NCBI GenBank assembly: GCA_903821465.1
Contig: CAIJLK010000050.1
Span: 1 to 46,264, forward strand
Reading direction: 5' to 3'
From: an uncultured Bacteroidota bacterium
GTDB taxonomy: Bacteria; Bacteroidota; Bacteroidia; Chitinophagales; Chitinophagaceae
Length of the DNA: 46,264 nucleotides
Part shown: positions 1-9,230 of the stretch, piece by piece
How the letters are laid out: each line of letters opens with the position of its first letter
Position numbering within the stretch: position 1 is the stretch's first letter
The notes under the pieces: model-generated
The model's input: only the letters and a program-made list of their open reading frames with translations
The model's database searches: none
What the model was told of the DNA's origin: nothing
Translations under genes and position numbers: made by a program

Positions 1-791
1 CCCAAGCCATAACTAATAGCCGAGCTATTGATACCACTTGGTTTGGTAACATCTGTAAATATGTTACCGTCGTTTCGATACATTCGATCACCAGACAACT
101 CACTATAGGTTCCCAAAAAGCTAGCTCTAGGAGCAAATGTTCCGTTTTGATGTACCGAATGATTTAATAAGAACATATCTAAATCGCCATCCTGATCATA
201 ATCAAAGAACACAGCCTGGGTACTAAATCCAGTGAAGTCCAATCCATATTCATGTGATTTTTCTGTGTAATGAGGTATGCCGTTCTTGTCGATCCCTGTA
301 CAGATAAGCAGCAGGTTATGTCCCTTTAAAGTTTCGTATTTCCCAACGCGACAAATATAGAGATCCAGTAATCCATCGTTATTAATATCAACGACTGAGA
401 CTCCGGTTGACCAAGAGCCGTCTTGAGGAATATTGGCCTCTTTAGTGATGTCGGTAAATTTCAAATTTCCTTTGTTCAAAAAAAGTTTACTATCACCCTG
501 ATTGGCACAGAAAAAAAGATCGATCAAGCCATCGTTATTAAAATCCCCCGCACCAACTCCAGCCCCATTATAGAAATACATGTATTTAAACATATTAAAA
601 GCCTGAGTGGGTTTTAATTGATTGGTAAAATCCAAACCTGTTTGGTCTTTTTCCAAAACTTCAAAAGCTACAGGTTCATTGCTACTATTCTTGCAGGCCT
701 GCATAGTAAGCATCATGCCCATCATCAATGTCAAAAACAACATTGAAGTTTTTTGAAAATTAAATGAGTAATTAAATATCGAACGTTGCAT
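1..791 (-). CDS. VCBS/FG-GAP repeat lipoprotein, N-terminal part (runs off the window)
   Basis: This gene is missing from the ORF track because it has no stop inside the window. Reading the minus strand from the ATG at 791 gives an open frame to base 1 (about 263 codons). The N-terminus is a hydrophobic signal ending in MQAC, a lipobox-like cysteine followed by polar residues, so it is probably a lipoprotein. Several calcium-loop repeats of the FG-GAP/VCBS type follow, for example DFNNDGLIDLFF, DINNDGLLDLYI and DYDQDGDLDMFL. The sequence closely parallels the N-terminal half of the next gene upstream, including the pattern of FTN, then a tyrosine-rich segment, then GAG.GDFNNDG, so the two are tandem paralogues. 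Its ATG starts one base after the stop of that gene, which implies co-transcription and probably coupled translation. Ligand unknown; a surface protein working with the SusC/SusD pair is inferred from position. Confidence 0.9.
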   Translation of the reverse strand, partial: MQRSIFNYSFNFQKTSMLFLTLMMGMMLTMQACKNSSNEPVAFEVLEKDQTGLDFTNQLKPTQAFNMFKYMYFYNGAGVGAGDFNNDGLIDLFFCANQGDSKLFLNKGNLKFTDITKEANIPQDGSWSTGVSVVDINNDGLLDLYICRVGKYETLKGHNLLLICTGIDKNGIPHYTEKSHEYGLDFTGFSTQAVFFDYDQDGDLDMFLLNHSVHQNGTFAPRASFLGTYSELSGDRMYRNDGNIFTDVTKPSGINSSAISYGL

Positions 792-792
792 T

Positions 793-3700
793 TTATTTTT
801 TCATTGAACCTTTCCGAATATTGTACAAGACTGGAAAAGTATCGTTCTGAAGTACTAGTAAATAATCTTTTCCGACTGATTTAATTTTTTGAATATCTCT
901 GATCTCTCCACGCAATTCAATTCCAGAAACATTGGCATCCTGTGCGGTGAAATTCCCCTTGCCATCGTTTAAAAGTATATTACCTAAACTCGCATCAAGT
1001 CTGCCCATCATTGGAGGAAATCCAAAATTATTACCCCCAATTACAAGATCTGTAAATCCATCCCCATTAATATCCATGCATTTAATTGCATTGATACAAG
1101 ACAATTGAATATAAGGAGATAGTTTCTTTACTTCAAACTGTCCGCCTCCTTTATTCATTGCAATGCAAGAGCTACTATAATTGAATTCTTTAACGATTGC
1201 TTTATTTATTAAATCGGAAGAGAATAATTCCTGAACAGATTTCTTTGCAAATACTTCATGACGAAGATTTTGTTTTTTTAAAATGGGCAGTTGTTCTTCC
1301 AGATCACGTTTTAGAAATACCGGAAGATCTTTGCCATTGACGGTTCTGGTTAGAATTTTATCTACAATATTATTTTGATCAAAATCGGCGACCCAAATTT
1401 TAACTGGATTTTCTTTGTCGGGATGCAAATAAAAATTCTCCCCTAAATTTCCTAATACTAGGTCTTCTTTACCATCCCCATTTAAGTCGGCCACAGCTAC
1501 TGATTGCCACCAACCTTTCATATCAGTAAGATTGGTTTTTACTTCTTCAAAATGATCTTTATTGAATGCAAAGACCTTAGGGTTCATCCATTCACCAACA
1601 AGTACCAATTCTTTATTTGAGTCCCCAATAATATCAGCCCAAACAGCACCGGTTACCATTCCAACATTTGCAATATCCGGGTTCTTTGTTTTGGCCATAT
1701 CTGTGAAATGGCCTTTGCCGTCGTTTACATAGAGATAGCTAGTGGGTGTGACACCATAATTGCCTGGATAGCTTCTTGCACCAACAAACAAATCTAGATC
1801 ACCATCATGATCAAAATCGTAAGCAGTTACCACAGCAATATTCATTTCGTTATTTCCAAAAGCTGCAACATCTATATCGAAATTTCCCTTACCGTCGTTT
1901 TTATATAAACGATGTTGGAATATGCGACTACCCAATTGGGTATTGTTTCCACCTGCGCCTACAAAAAGATCTAGGTCACCATCCCCATCGCAATCAAAAA
2001 ACAAAACAGCTACATCTTCAAAATCGCTGAATCTTTCAAAAGCAGGATTCGGCTTTTTTTCAAATCCTCCTGATTTTTTTTGTAAATACAATTGTCCCGC
2101 ATGCTTAGGAGTGCCAGCGATATAGATATCTTCTAAACCGTCTCCATTCACATCTCCAACGGCTGCTTTTGGTCCTTCTTTCGATAAGATGCGCGGAATA
2201 TTTCTTTCATTATAAAAATCAATCAGATCATCTTCGTTATGCTTTTCGAAACTTGATTTTACTTCAGTAAGAATTGGAACAACTATCGCTTTTTTTGCAT
2301 CAGGAATTGTTGGTGCATGTTCTGGTTCTTTAACTTGATGAACCAAGTTGATAGTAGGATTTTTTTCAACGCTATAAGTTCTATCGGGCCAGATGATCTG
2401 AAAAGAATCGATCTTAGTTTCTTTGCCAAGTCCGATGATCACTTTATAATCTACAGAGGATTGAAAGCCTCTGGTAGGTTGTACTTCACGACTTAAAATT
2501 TGATCCCCAATAAATAACTTGATCTGACTTCCAATGGCAAACGAATTTTTGCCTTTCCCTTTAAGGGTAAAGCCGATATAATTATTTTTATTAATCTCGC
2601 GACTATTATTTTTATAGATAAATGCTTTTGAATTTTCATTGTTGATCACCATATCAAGGTCGCCATCATTATCTAAATCGCCATAAGCGGCACCATTAGA
2701 AAAGGAGGGTTGTGTAAAGCCCCATGCTTTACCGTTGTCTGAGAATTTAAGATTCCCTTCATTACGAAATGCTTTGTTTAATAAAGCCTGACGAGGCATC
2801 TTACTAATCACGGCATTCACTTCATCCTTCTTTCCCGTCATCACCATTTTTTGAACAATATCATTAGCAAAAAAATCAATGAAATCTTGGTTAGTTAAAT
2901 CATTGTTGATGCCATTACAGATATAGAGATCTGTTAAGCCATCATTGTCTGCATCGAATAACAACCCGCCCCAACTCCAGTCAGACGCTGCTACACCACC
3001 ATAATAAGCTGCATCTAAAAATTTGCCGTGTTTATTATTTACCTGCAATGTGTTTTGTTGAAACTGATGATAGAAGCCAGATTTTTCTTTCAGTCGGTAT
3101 ACATCGATATTATCGAAAGAAGAAGTTGTTTTTAATCGATAGTCGTCATCTGCGAGCATATCAGTTGTAAAAATATCTGGGTATCCATCATTATTAATGT
3201 CACCCATATCTGCACCCATGGATGCGAGGCTAGTATGTTGCACCCAGTTTTCTAGTTCGTCTTTGAATGTGCCATCTTTTTGATTGATATATAGATAGTC
3301 TCTTTCAAAAAAATCGTTCGACACATAGATATCGGGATAATGGTCACCATTCACATCACCAATAGTAACACCTAATCCAAAACTAATTAAGCTACCATGT
3401 ATGCCAGAGGTATGTGTCACTTCTACAAACTTGCCATTATCGTTACGAAGTAAGTGATCGCCACCTCCCTTCAAGAAATCTTTGATCGGCCAATTTTCGG
3501 CAGGTAAATCGCGTTGATTGGCATAGTTTAATGTATTAACTGGGATGGGGCTATTATTTACGATAAAACAATCCAGATCCCCGTCCATATCATAATCAAA
3601 AAAAGCTACTTGTGTAGTATAACCGTTATCTGCTAGTCCATATGCTTTTGCAGATTCCGTAAAGGTCAGGTCGTGATTATTAATGAAGAGTTGATTTTCT

Positions 3701-4140
3701 CTACTAACTCCATCATTGATATGACCAGAATTAGAAACAAAAATATCGAGCCATCCATCGTTGTTTATATCAACCATAACAACACCCGTACTCCATTGGT
3801 CTTTGTTTTTAAACCCGGCTTTTTCAGAGATATCATCAAATTTGAAATCGCCTTTATTCAAATACAGTTTGTTAGTTCCCATATTTGCTGTGAAGAAAAC
3901 ATCTGCTAATCCATCGTTATTAATATCGCCGATAGCGGCTCCACCGCCGTTATAAAAATTGCGGAAAGTAAAGATGTTAAAGTCCTTCGTGTCAGTAACC
4001 GTATTGGTAAAATCAATACCCGTATTTTCCATTAATTGAAAAATCGGTGCAGCATCTTTTTGACCAGAATGCTTACAAGAGAATTGCAAAGTTGCAATAA
4101 GCAGGAACAAAATGCCGGAAAATAGTGAACGAGCTTTCAT
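793..4140 (-). CDS. VCBS repeat lipoprotein with ASPIC/UnbV domain (CRTAC1-like)
   Basis: 1115 residues. The signal peptide ends in LQFSC at about residue 22, a lipoprotein cleavage site. I count about thirteen DxDxDG-type calcium loops (such as DINNDGLADVFF, DMDGDLDCFI and DLNGDGKEDLVL) spread along the whole length, as in FG-GAP/VCBS beta-propellers. Between two blocks of repeats, at about residues 530-590, is a segment with IGSQIKLFIGD, RGFQSS and IIWPD, which fits the ASPIC/UnbV domain (PF07593). The protein would fold as two propellers joined by that domain and sit lipid-anchored, probably on the outer membrane. It follows susD on the same strand after a terminator-like hairpin and is followed by a paralogue. 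SusC-SusD-VCBS arrangements are common in Bacteroidota; a part in binding a polymer is inferred. No enzymatic motif is visible. Confidence 0.93.
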   Translation of the reverse strand: MKARSLFSGILFLLIATLQFSCKHSGQKDAAPIFQLMENTGIDFTNTVTDTKDFNIFTFRNFYNGGGAAIGDINNDGLADVFFTANMGTNKLYLNKGDFKFDDISEKAGFKNKDQWSTGVVMVDINNDGWLDIFVSNSGHINDGVSRENQLFINNHDLTFTESAKAYGLADNGYTTQVAFFDYDMDGDLDCFIVNNSPIPVNTLNYANQRDLPAENWPIKDFLKGGGDHLLRNDNGKFVEVTHTSGIHGSLISFGLGVTIGDVNGDHYPDIYVSNDFFERDYLYINQKDGTFKDELENWVQHTSLASMGADMGDINNDGYPDIFTTDMLADDDYRLKTTSSFDNIDVYRLKEKSGFYHQFQQNTLQVNNKHGKFLDAAYYGGVAASDWSWGGLLFDADNDGLTDLYICNGINNDLTNQDFIDFFANDIVQKMVMTGKKDEVNAVISKMPRQALLNKAFRNEGNLKFSDNGKAWGFTQPSFSNGAAYGDLDNDGDLDMVINNENSKAFIYKNNSREINKNNYIGFTLKGKGKNSFAIGSQIKLFIGDQILSREVQPTRGFQSSVDYKVIIGLGKETKIDSFQIIWPDRTYSVEKNPTINLVHQVKEPEHAPTIPDAKKAIVVPILTEVKSSFEKHNEDDLIDFYNERNIPRILSKEGPKAAVGDVNGDGLEDIYIAGTPKHAGQLYLQKKSGGFEKKPNPAFERFSDFEDVAVLFFDCDGDGDLDLFVGAGGNNTQLGSRIFQHRLYKNDGKGNFDIDVAAFGNNEMNIAVVTAYDFDHDGDLDLFVGARSYPGNYGVTPTSYLYVNDGKGHFTDMAKTKNPDIANVGMVTGAVWADIIGDSNKELVLVGEWMNPKVFAFNKDHFEEVKTNLTDMKGWWQSVAVADLNGDGKEDLVLGNLGENFYLHPDKENPVKIWVADFDQNNIVDKILTRTVNGKDLPVFLKRDLEEQLPILKKQNLRHEVFAKKSVQELFSSDLINKAIVKEFNYSSSCIAMNKGGGQFEVKKLSPYIQLSCINAIKCMDINGDGFTDLVIGGNNFGFPPMMGRLDASLGNILLNDGKGNFTAQDANVSGIELRGEIRDIQKIKSVGKDYLLVLQNDTFPVLYNIRKGSMKK

Positions 4141-4151
4141 ATATAAATAAC

Positions 4152-4181
4152 AAAAAGGTCATTAAAATTAATGACCTTTTT
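4152..4181 (-). terminator. Intrinsic terminator-like hairpin between susD and the VCBS genes
   Basis: Perfect 12-bp inverted repeat, AAAAAGGTCATT with AATGACCTTTTT, around a 6-base spacer (two further A-T pairs are possible inside it). On the minus strand the right arm ends in a run of five T. Because the downstream VCBS gene starts at 4140, immediately after the hairpin, partial read-through would reduce expression of the VCBS pair relative to susC and susD. The stem is symmetrical, so it could also act on plus-strand transcripts. Confidence 0.7.
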
Positions 4182-4204
4182 GCTTTCTTGTTTATTAATT
4201 AGAA

Positions 4205-5812
4205 TTAATAGCCAGGATTTTGAGTAAGATTCGGGTTAACAGCAAGCGCTGCATTAGGAATCGGGAACAATAAATATTTAGCGTCAGTAACAGGCTTAAG
4301 CGCATTTGCACTCAAGAAAGTACCAAAACGAATTTGATCTTGTCTTCTCCAACCATCCCAATGGAATTCTCTTTGTCTTTCGTTTAGCAAGCTGATTACA
4401 CCACCAGCATCAGCAGCATTCTGATCTGCATTCTTCAAAATAACTGAAGTTGCAACAGATGCACCACGCTTAGCACGTAATGAATTTACCAAAGTCAATG
4501 CAGTTTTTGCACCTGGAGCAGTACCACCTCTTAAGATAGCTTCTGCTTCCATCAATACTACATCAGCATAACGGAAGAATACATAGTCATTATCCGGTTG
4601 ACCATCGTTGTTAGGTTTTGTATCAACAACGTATCTCCAGTAACGAATACCTGTAACTTCTAAGTTAGTACCACTTTCTTGTAAAGCAACCGCTCTAGTG
4701 AAAGACAAAGGAGCACCTTTTCTATCTTGAAGAGCAGCACCAGTAACAAGATCGTATTGTTGACCAGCTAAGAAACCAACTGTATTAACACCTTTAGGGT
4801 TAGGCCAGTTACCATCAACATCAGGGTAGTTAACACCTAAACGGGTATCAGTAGGTTCGAATTTGTCATAAACAGCAGCAAGGGTAGTGAAACCATTCCA
4901 ACCAGATTTATTTTGGTTGTAGTGGTTTGTTTTGTACCAAGCAGCACGAACGTTACCACCTCTAGATCCACCAATGTTTTGGTTAGTAAAGATGTTCTCT
5001 TTACCAATCACATCATTTGTTGGAGCGTAGTTATCCCATACGTTAGCAGAGATTGAATACTTAGAAGATAAACCTTCAGCAATAGCGATAGCAGCATTCA
5101 TATCAGCAGCATCGAATGTAGGAGCTGCACGGTTAGCGTAAGCACCTTTATTCAAATACATCTTCATTAACAATACATCAGCAGCGTCTTTGTTTGCTTT
5201 GTAAGCAGGACCGCCAGCAGAAGGACCGTTAGGTAAACTTGCTTTGATAGCCGTTAATTCAGTGATAATGAAAGAAGCTGCTTCAACACCTTTCAAAACT
5301 TTAGGAGCATTCAACAAGTTTTCACCTGCTTCACGGTAAGGAACCTGACCATACAGATCCAATACAGTATACATAGCGAAAGCGCGTAAGAATCTAGCTT
5401 CAGCTGCTTGAGAAGCAGATGGGCTAAAGTTTAATGCGTTTGTTGTGTTAAATACAACTCCTAACAAACTATTGAATACATTACCAACTTGAGAGTGGTC
5501 AGCATTCCATGTATGTGCGTGGATTACTCTCCAAACACCGTTATCATCCCAGTCACCACCTCTGGTTGGAACCAAAGATTCATCTGAGCTATTTTCTTCC
5601 AAAGAAGTAGCAACGTCTTGTGATTGGAAACCCTGCAAACCATCATAGCAGGCTTGTAAAAGCACAGATACGTCTGTACTCTTTAAAAGGATTGATTGCG
5701 CTTGATCAGCTGTCAACGATGAGTTTAGTTTTTCGTCCAATTTAGTACAAGACACAAAACCAACACCCACAGTCAGCATCAGAGCAATCGCAGACTTTTT
5801 AATATGTTTCAT
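4205..5812 (-). CDS. SusD/RagB family nutrient-binding outer-membrane lipoprotein
   Basis: SusD-like proteins are surface lipoproteins that form the lid of a SusC channel and bind the nutrient before TonB-driven uptake. The N-terminus MKHIKKSAIALMLTVG ends in GFVSC, a lipobox; the residues after the cysteine (TKLDEK) carry a D/E pair like the Bacteroidota surface-export signal. An ATG nine bases further upstream (5821) is also in frame, but the start at 5812 gives the normal short charged n-region. The size, 535 residues, and the RFLRAFAMYTVLDLYGQVPY segment are typical of the RagB/SusD fold (TPR helices), as are the FRYADVVLMEAEAILR segment and the C-terminal NPNLTQNPGY. It lies 57 bases after susC on the same strand. 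The ligand cannot be deduced from sequence; the LacI regulator hints at a carbohydrate. Confidence 0.95.
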   Translation of the reverse strand: MKHIKKSAIALMLTVGVGFVSCTKLDEKLNSSLTADQAQSILLKSTDVSVLLQACYDGLQGFQSQDVATSLEENSSDESLVPTRGGDWDDNGVWRVIHAHTWNADHSQVGNVFNSLLGVVFNTTNALNFSPSASQAAEARFLRAFAMYTVLDLYGQVPYREAGENLLNAPKVLKGVEAASFIITELTAIKASLPNGPSAGGPAYKANKDAADVLLMKMYLNKGAYANRAAPTFDAADMNAAIAIAEGLSSKYSISANVWDNYAPTNDVIGKENIFTNQNIGGSRGGNVRAAWYKTNHYNQNKSGWNGFTTLAAVYDKFEPTDTRLGVNYPDVDGNWPNPKGVNTVGFLAGQQYDLVTGAALQDRKGAPLSFTRAVALQESGTNLEVTGIRYWRYVVDTKPNNDGQPDNDYVFFRYADVVLMEAEAILRGGTAPGAKTALTLVNSLRAKRGASVATSVILKNADQNAADAGGVISLLNERQREFHWDGWRRQDQIRFGTFLSANALKPVTDAKYLLFPIPNAALAVNPNLTQNPGY

Positions 5813-5869
5813 AAATATCATTTTTATAATTTACTCTAAACGTTTAATTCTAATAATTGGTTGTCTATC

Positions 5870-8830
5870 TTATAAACTAAAGTTAAGTCCGAAGTTGAAA
5901 GATTTAGCAGAAGGATAAGGGATATACTCGATACCTAGAGAAGGTACGCCACCCACATTCTTATCTGTATTTACTTCCGGATCAAAACCACTATACTTAG
6001 ATATAATTAACAAGTTAGAAGCAGTGAAGAATAAACGAAGATTTTTGATAACACCAACATTACCTACGTTGTAAGAAGCAGAGATGTTTGCCAATTTAAT
6101 ATAATCTCCTTTTTCTAAGTAACGAGTTGAAGTAGTGATTGGGTTAGCCAAACTTTCTTTAACTGCACCACCAAGTAATGATTTTGCAATGTTTCTAGAA
6201 CCTAAGTTTCCAATTGGAATCAAGGCATTCAAAGTGTTATTGTAGATGTTGTGTCCAGCAGCACCATTGAAGTTAGCAACGAATGACCATTTTTTGTAAG
6301 TCAAATCTGTGCTAAGACCATATAATTGGTGTGGGTTAGGATCTCCAATATAGTACAAAGTGTTACCATTATCAGTGAAAGTACTGTTACCAGTTTGATC
6401 AAGACCTTTGAATTCTTTCATGTAGAAAGCATTCAACGGATGACCACTTGCTAAACGTTGAACAGAAGCACCAGATAAACCTTGACCACTAATTGCACCA
6501 GTTAATACAGCTGGTCCATTGTAGTTTTCAAGTACGTTCTTCAAGAAAGCAACGTTGAAAGATAAGTTCCACTGAAGGTCTTTTTTCTTAGCTAAAACCG
6601 CACCTAATGCAAACTCAACACCATTGTTCTTTACATTACCAGGTAAATTAACCCAGTATTTAGTAGAAGGAGCAGGTTGAATCGCATCAAAGTTGAAAAG
6701 GATATTAGTTGTATTTCTGTTGAAATAATCGATGTTACCAAAGATTCTACCACCAGCAGTTTCAAAGTCTAAACCAAAGTCTAACTGCTTAGTGCTTTCC
6801 CATTTCAAATCTGGGTTAGCAACGTTTGCAAGAGCAATTGATTGCTGACCAAAAGTGTACTGAGACTGAGCTGATCCTGGAGGGAATGAAGAGTTACCAG
6901 TGATACCATAAGAAGCTCTTAATTTCAAGCTGCTGAAAGTATGGTTATTCTTCATGAATTTTTCATTATTGATATTCCATGCAAAAGCACCTGAAGGGAA
7001 GTAACCATATTTATTGTTAGCACCGAACTTAGAAGATCCATCAGCACGGATAGTTCCAGTTAAGATGTAACGATCTTGGTAATTCAAAACTAAACGACCA
7101 AAATAAGATTGTAATTCAGAAGTTGGATCATACCAAGAATAGATATTACGACCAGCTGAACCTGAGTTCTGCATAATGCTTGTGAAATCAACATTACTTT
7201 GGTTAGTGAAATCTTTACCAGTCATACCAGCACCTCTATAAACGAATTTCTGATACTCATATCCCACTAAAGCGTTAAGGTTAATTGAGCTAGAGATTTT
7301 CTTATGAAAGTCTAAAGTGTGTTGAATAACTTCTGAAGTTAATTCTGCATTAGAATAGTAACCGAATCCAGAACCTTCAATACCAGGGATGGTAATATAA
7401 GGTTGTTCACTAGCTCTTCTAACACCTGTTTGGTTGTTTAAACTGAAGTTGAATTTGTAATCCAAATCAGCAGTCAATTTATAACCAACACCAACTGTAG
7501 CAAATATGTTTGTGATATCAGCCTGATCATTGTAACCAGCAGACATAGCTAATGGGTTTACAACAGACTCACCTGGAGTGATGTTGATAGAACCATCAGT
7601 TTTGTACAATGCTTTGGTTGGATTCCACTGTAAAGCCATACCTATTAAGTTACCCTGGAAACCAGCGTCGTTTGTAACAGGTACACCAATCTCAGTGTTA
7701 TGAGCAGCCAAAATATTGAAATCTAAAGAAAGTTTTTTGCTCTCTAAGAATTTGTATTGACCGTTCAAGCCGATATTGTATTTTTTCAAGTTTGATTTAA
7801 GAACAATACCATTCTGATCAGAATAACCTAAAGAGAAACGGTATTTACCATTTTCGTTACCACCGCTGATTCCCAAATTGTAGTTCTGAGAGAATCCAGT
7901 ACGGAAGATCGCGTTTTGTGCATCAACATTACTATTCAAATCGCCAGAAGTTAATGCATAAGAAGCTAAAGCAGCTTTGTAACCAGATGCATCTAATACA
8001 TCATATTTCTTACGAACTGAAGCAACTCCTACTGATGTAGAGAAATCGATTTTGGTTGCACCAGCTTGGCCTTTTTTAGTAGTAATCATTACAACACCAT
8101 TAGCACCTCTAGAACCGTAGATAGCGGTTGCAGATGCATCTTTCAATACATCCATAGAAGCGATATCAGCAGGATTATAGAAATACAATGGGTTAGCATC
8201 TGGAGTTTGACCGATACCAGAAGCACTCAAACCTGGACGAGCATTTCTGCCATCCAAAGGGATACCATCAATTACAAATAATGGAGAGTTACCAGAACGT
8301 ACAGAACTATTACCGCGGATACGGATAGTTGTAGCACCACCTGGAGCACCACTATTGTTAATCACTTGTACACCCGCAACTTTACCTTGGATCAACTGAT
8401 CAGGTGCGTTAATCGGGCCTTGGTTAAAATCTTTCGCTTTAACTGATGTTACAGCGCCAGTTAGGTCTTTCTTTCTAGAAGTACCATATCCAATTACAAC
8501 TACCTCACCGATATTATCGCTAGTAGCAGCTAGAGACACTTCGATTGAAGATTTGTTTTGAATATCAATATTCTGAGTAGCATAGCCTACTGAAGACACT
8601 ACCAAAGTGGTAGTAGAAGTAGGAACACTAATTTTAAAAGATCCGTCTGCGCCAGTTTGGGCGCCAGCTTTAGAACCTTTCACAACTACTGAGGCGCCAG
8701 CCAAAGCAGATCCGTCTTTTGAATCTGTGACTTTACCAGAAATAGTTTTGTTTTGAGCCTGCGAAAATAGCGATAATACGCAGGCAAATAGACCCACGAG
8801 CGTGAGTCTGGCAAGCATCTTTACATTCAT
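5870..8830 (-). CDS. SusC/RagA family TonB-linked outer-membrane transporter
   Basis: TonB-dependent beta-barrel that imports oligomers together with its SusD partner. I place the start at the ATG at 8830 (MNVKMLARLTLVGLFACVLS), which begins a clean signal peptide ending SQAQ; the ORF track extends 23 codons too far. The mature protein begins with a carboxypeptidase-D-like regulatory domain (KTISGKVTDSKDGSALAGASV), continues with a TonB plug that contains the SusC hallmark DVLKDASATAIYGSRGANGV, and then with a large barrel to the C-terminal phenylalanine-rich strand (FNFGLNFSL). There is no N-terminal STN domain, so no direct anti-sigma signalling is expected; control is more likely by the divergent LacI regulator. 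986 residues, normal for the family. Confidence 0.97.
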   Translation of the reverse strand: MNVKMLARLTLVGLFACVLSLFSQAQNKTISGKVTDSKDGSALAGASVVVKGSKAGAQTGADGSFKISVPTSTTTLVVSSVGYATQNIDIQNKSSIEVSLAATSDNIGEVVVIGYGTSRKKDLTGAVTSVKAKDFNQGPINAPDQLIQGKVAGVQVINNSGAPGGATTIRIRGNSSVRSGNSPLFVIDGIPLDGRNARPGLSASGIGQTPDANPLYFYNPADIASMDVLKDASATAIYGSRGANGVVMITTKKGQAGATKIDFSTSVGVASVRKKYDVLDASGYKAALASYALTSGDLNSNVDAQNAIFRTGFSQNYNLGISGGNENGKYRFSLGYSDQNGIVLKSNLKKYNIGLNGQYKFLESKKLSLDFNILAAHNTEIGVPVTNDAGFQGNLIGMALQWNPTKALYKTDGSINITPGESVVNPLAMSAGYNDQADITNIFATVGVGYKLTADLDYKFNFSLNNQTGVRRASEQPYITIPGIEGSGFGYYSNAELTSEVIQHTLDFHKKISSSINLNALVGYEYQKFVYRGAGMTGKDFTNQSNVDFTSIMQNSGSAGRNIYSWYDPTSELQSYFGRLVLNYQDRYILTGTIRADGSSKFGANNKYGYFPSGAFAWNINNEKFMKNNHTFSSLKLRASYGITGNSSFPPGSAQSQYTFGQQSIALANVANPDLKWESTKQLDFGLDFETAGGRIFGNIDYFNRNTTNILFNFDAIQPAPSTKYWVNLPGNVKNNGVEFALGAVLAKKKDLQWNLSFNVAFLKNVLENYNGPAVLTGAISGQGLSGASVQRLASGHPLNAFYMKEFKGLDQTGNSTFTDNGNTLYYIGDPNPHQLYGLSTDLTYKKWSFVANFNGAAGHNIYNNTLNALIPIGNLGSRNIAKSLLGGAVKESLANPITTSTRYLEKGDYIKLANISASYNVGNVGVIKNLRLFFTASNLLIISKYSGFDPEVNTDKNVGGVPSLGIEYIPYPSAKSFNFGLNFSL

Positions 8831-8889
8831 AAATAGCAGTTTAATAATTAACAAGCGTGTACAAAATACACATTTAATCCCAAAAAAAT

Positions 8890-8904
8890 AAATTGTCACA
8901 ATTT
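8890..8904. promoter_or_regulatory. Perfect 15-bp palindrome upstream of susC
   Basis: AAATTGT-C-ACAATTT has two exact 7-bp arms around a single C. It lies 60-74 bases upstream of the susC ATG, inside the leader or core promoter. It does not resemble the LacI-type site further upstream, so it may be bound by a second regulator, or form a small hairpin in the 5' leader. Function is inferred from symmetry and position only. Confidence 0.4.
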
Positions 8905-9068
8905 TGCTCCCCGAGTAGGGCTTAGAGTCAATAATTCGAAGGTCAAGATTCGAACTTCAGATAATAATCAACTCGGCAAGCAACCAAATAACATTTATAT
9001 CCTTTATCAGGACATGAAAATAGAGTTCCCGCTGCAAGGAAGCACCTTAAAAAAAGATTAAGATGGAG

Positions 9069-9082
9069 CGCAAACGTTTGCG
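9069..9082. promoter_or_regulatory. LacI/PurR-type operator palindrome
   Basis: CGCAAACGTTTGCG is a perfect 14-bp palindrome with the central CG step typical of LacI/GalR family operators, and its core matches the well-known PurR-type consensus. It lies 238 bases upstream of the susC start and 148 bases upstream of the divergent LacI-family gene. It is the obvious candidate binding site for that regulator, which could control both the uptake locus and itself. Confidence 0.75.
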
Positions 9083-9230
9083 AAATGCTTTGTTGTTGAA
9101 ATATAATTCTGTTAAATCTTTTGATTTTTGTTTTGTTCAATTTTATTTTAAAATGATGACGAAATATTAAACAAATTCAATTCTCCTTTTCCAAACTTTC
9201 ATTACATTAGACTACAATAGAATTTTTGAT

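Larger units (their letters stand above)
8831..9230. promoter_or_regulatory. Divergent regulatory region between susC and lacI-type gene (400 bp)
   Basis: Spacer without a credible gene. It holds the promoters of susC (leftward) and of the LacI-family gene (rightward). Two perfect palindromes are described separately: CGCAAACGTTTGCG (9069-9082) and AAATTGTCACAATTT (8890-8904). A short inverted repeat GTGTA-5-TACAC lies at 8857-8871 close to the susC start. I could not find a convincing Bacteroidota -33/-7 pair (TTTG, TAnnTTTG) for either gene. The 65-codon ORF listed at 8943-9140 has no recognisable features and covers both the operator and likely promoter sequence, so I treat it as spurious. 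Confidence 0.7.

Noticed and set aside
8857-8871. GTGTA-5-TACAC inverted repeat near the susC start
   Set aside because: Only 5-bp arms; too short to claim as a site in AT-rich DNA.
8943-9140. 65-codon minus-strand ORF in the susC-lacI spacer
   Set aside because: No recognisable motif, and it covers the LacI-type operator and likely promoters; looks like a chance frame.
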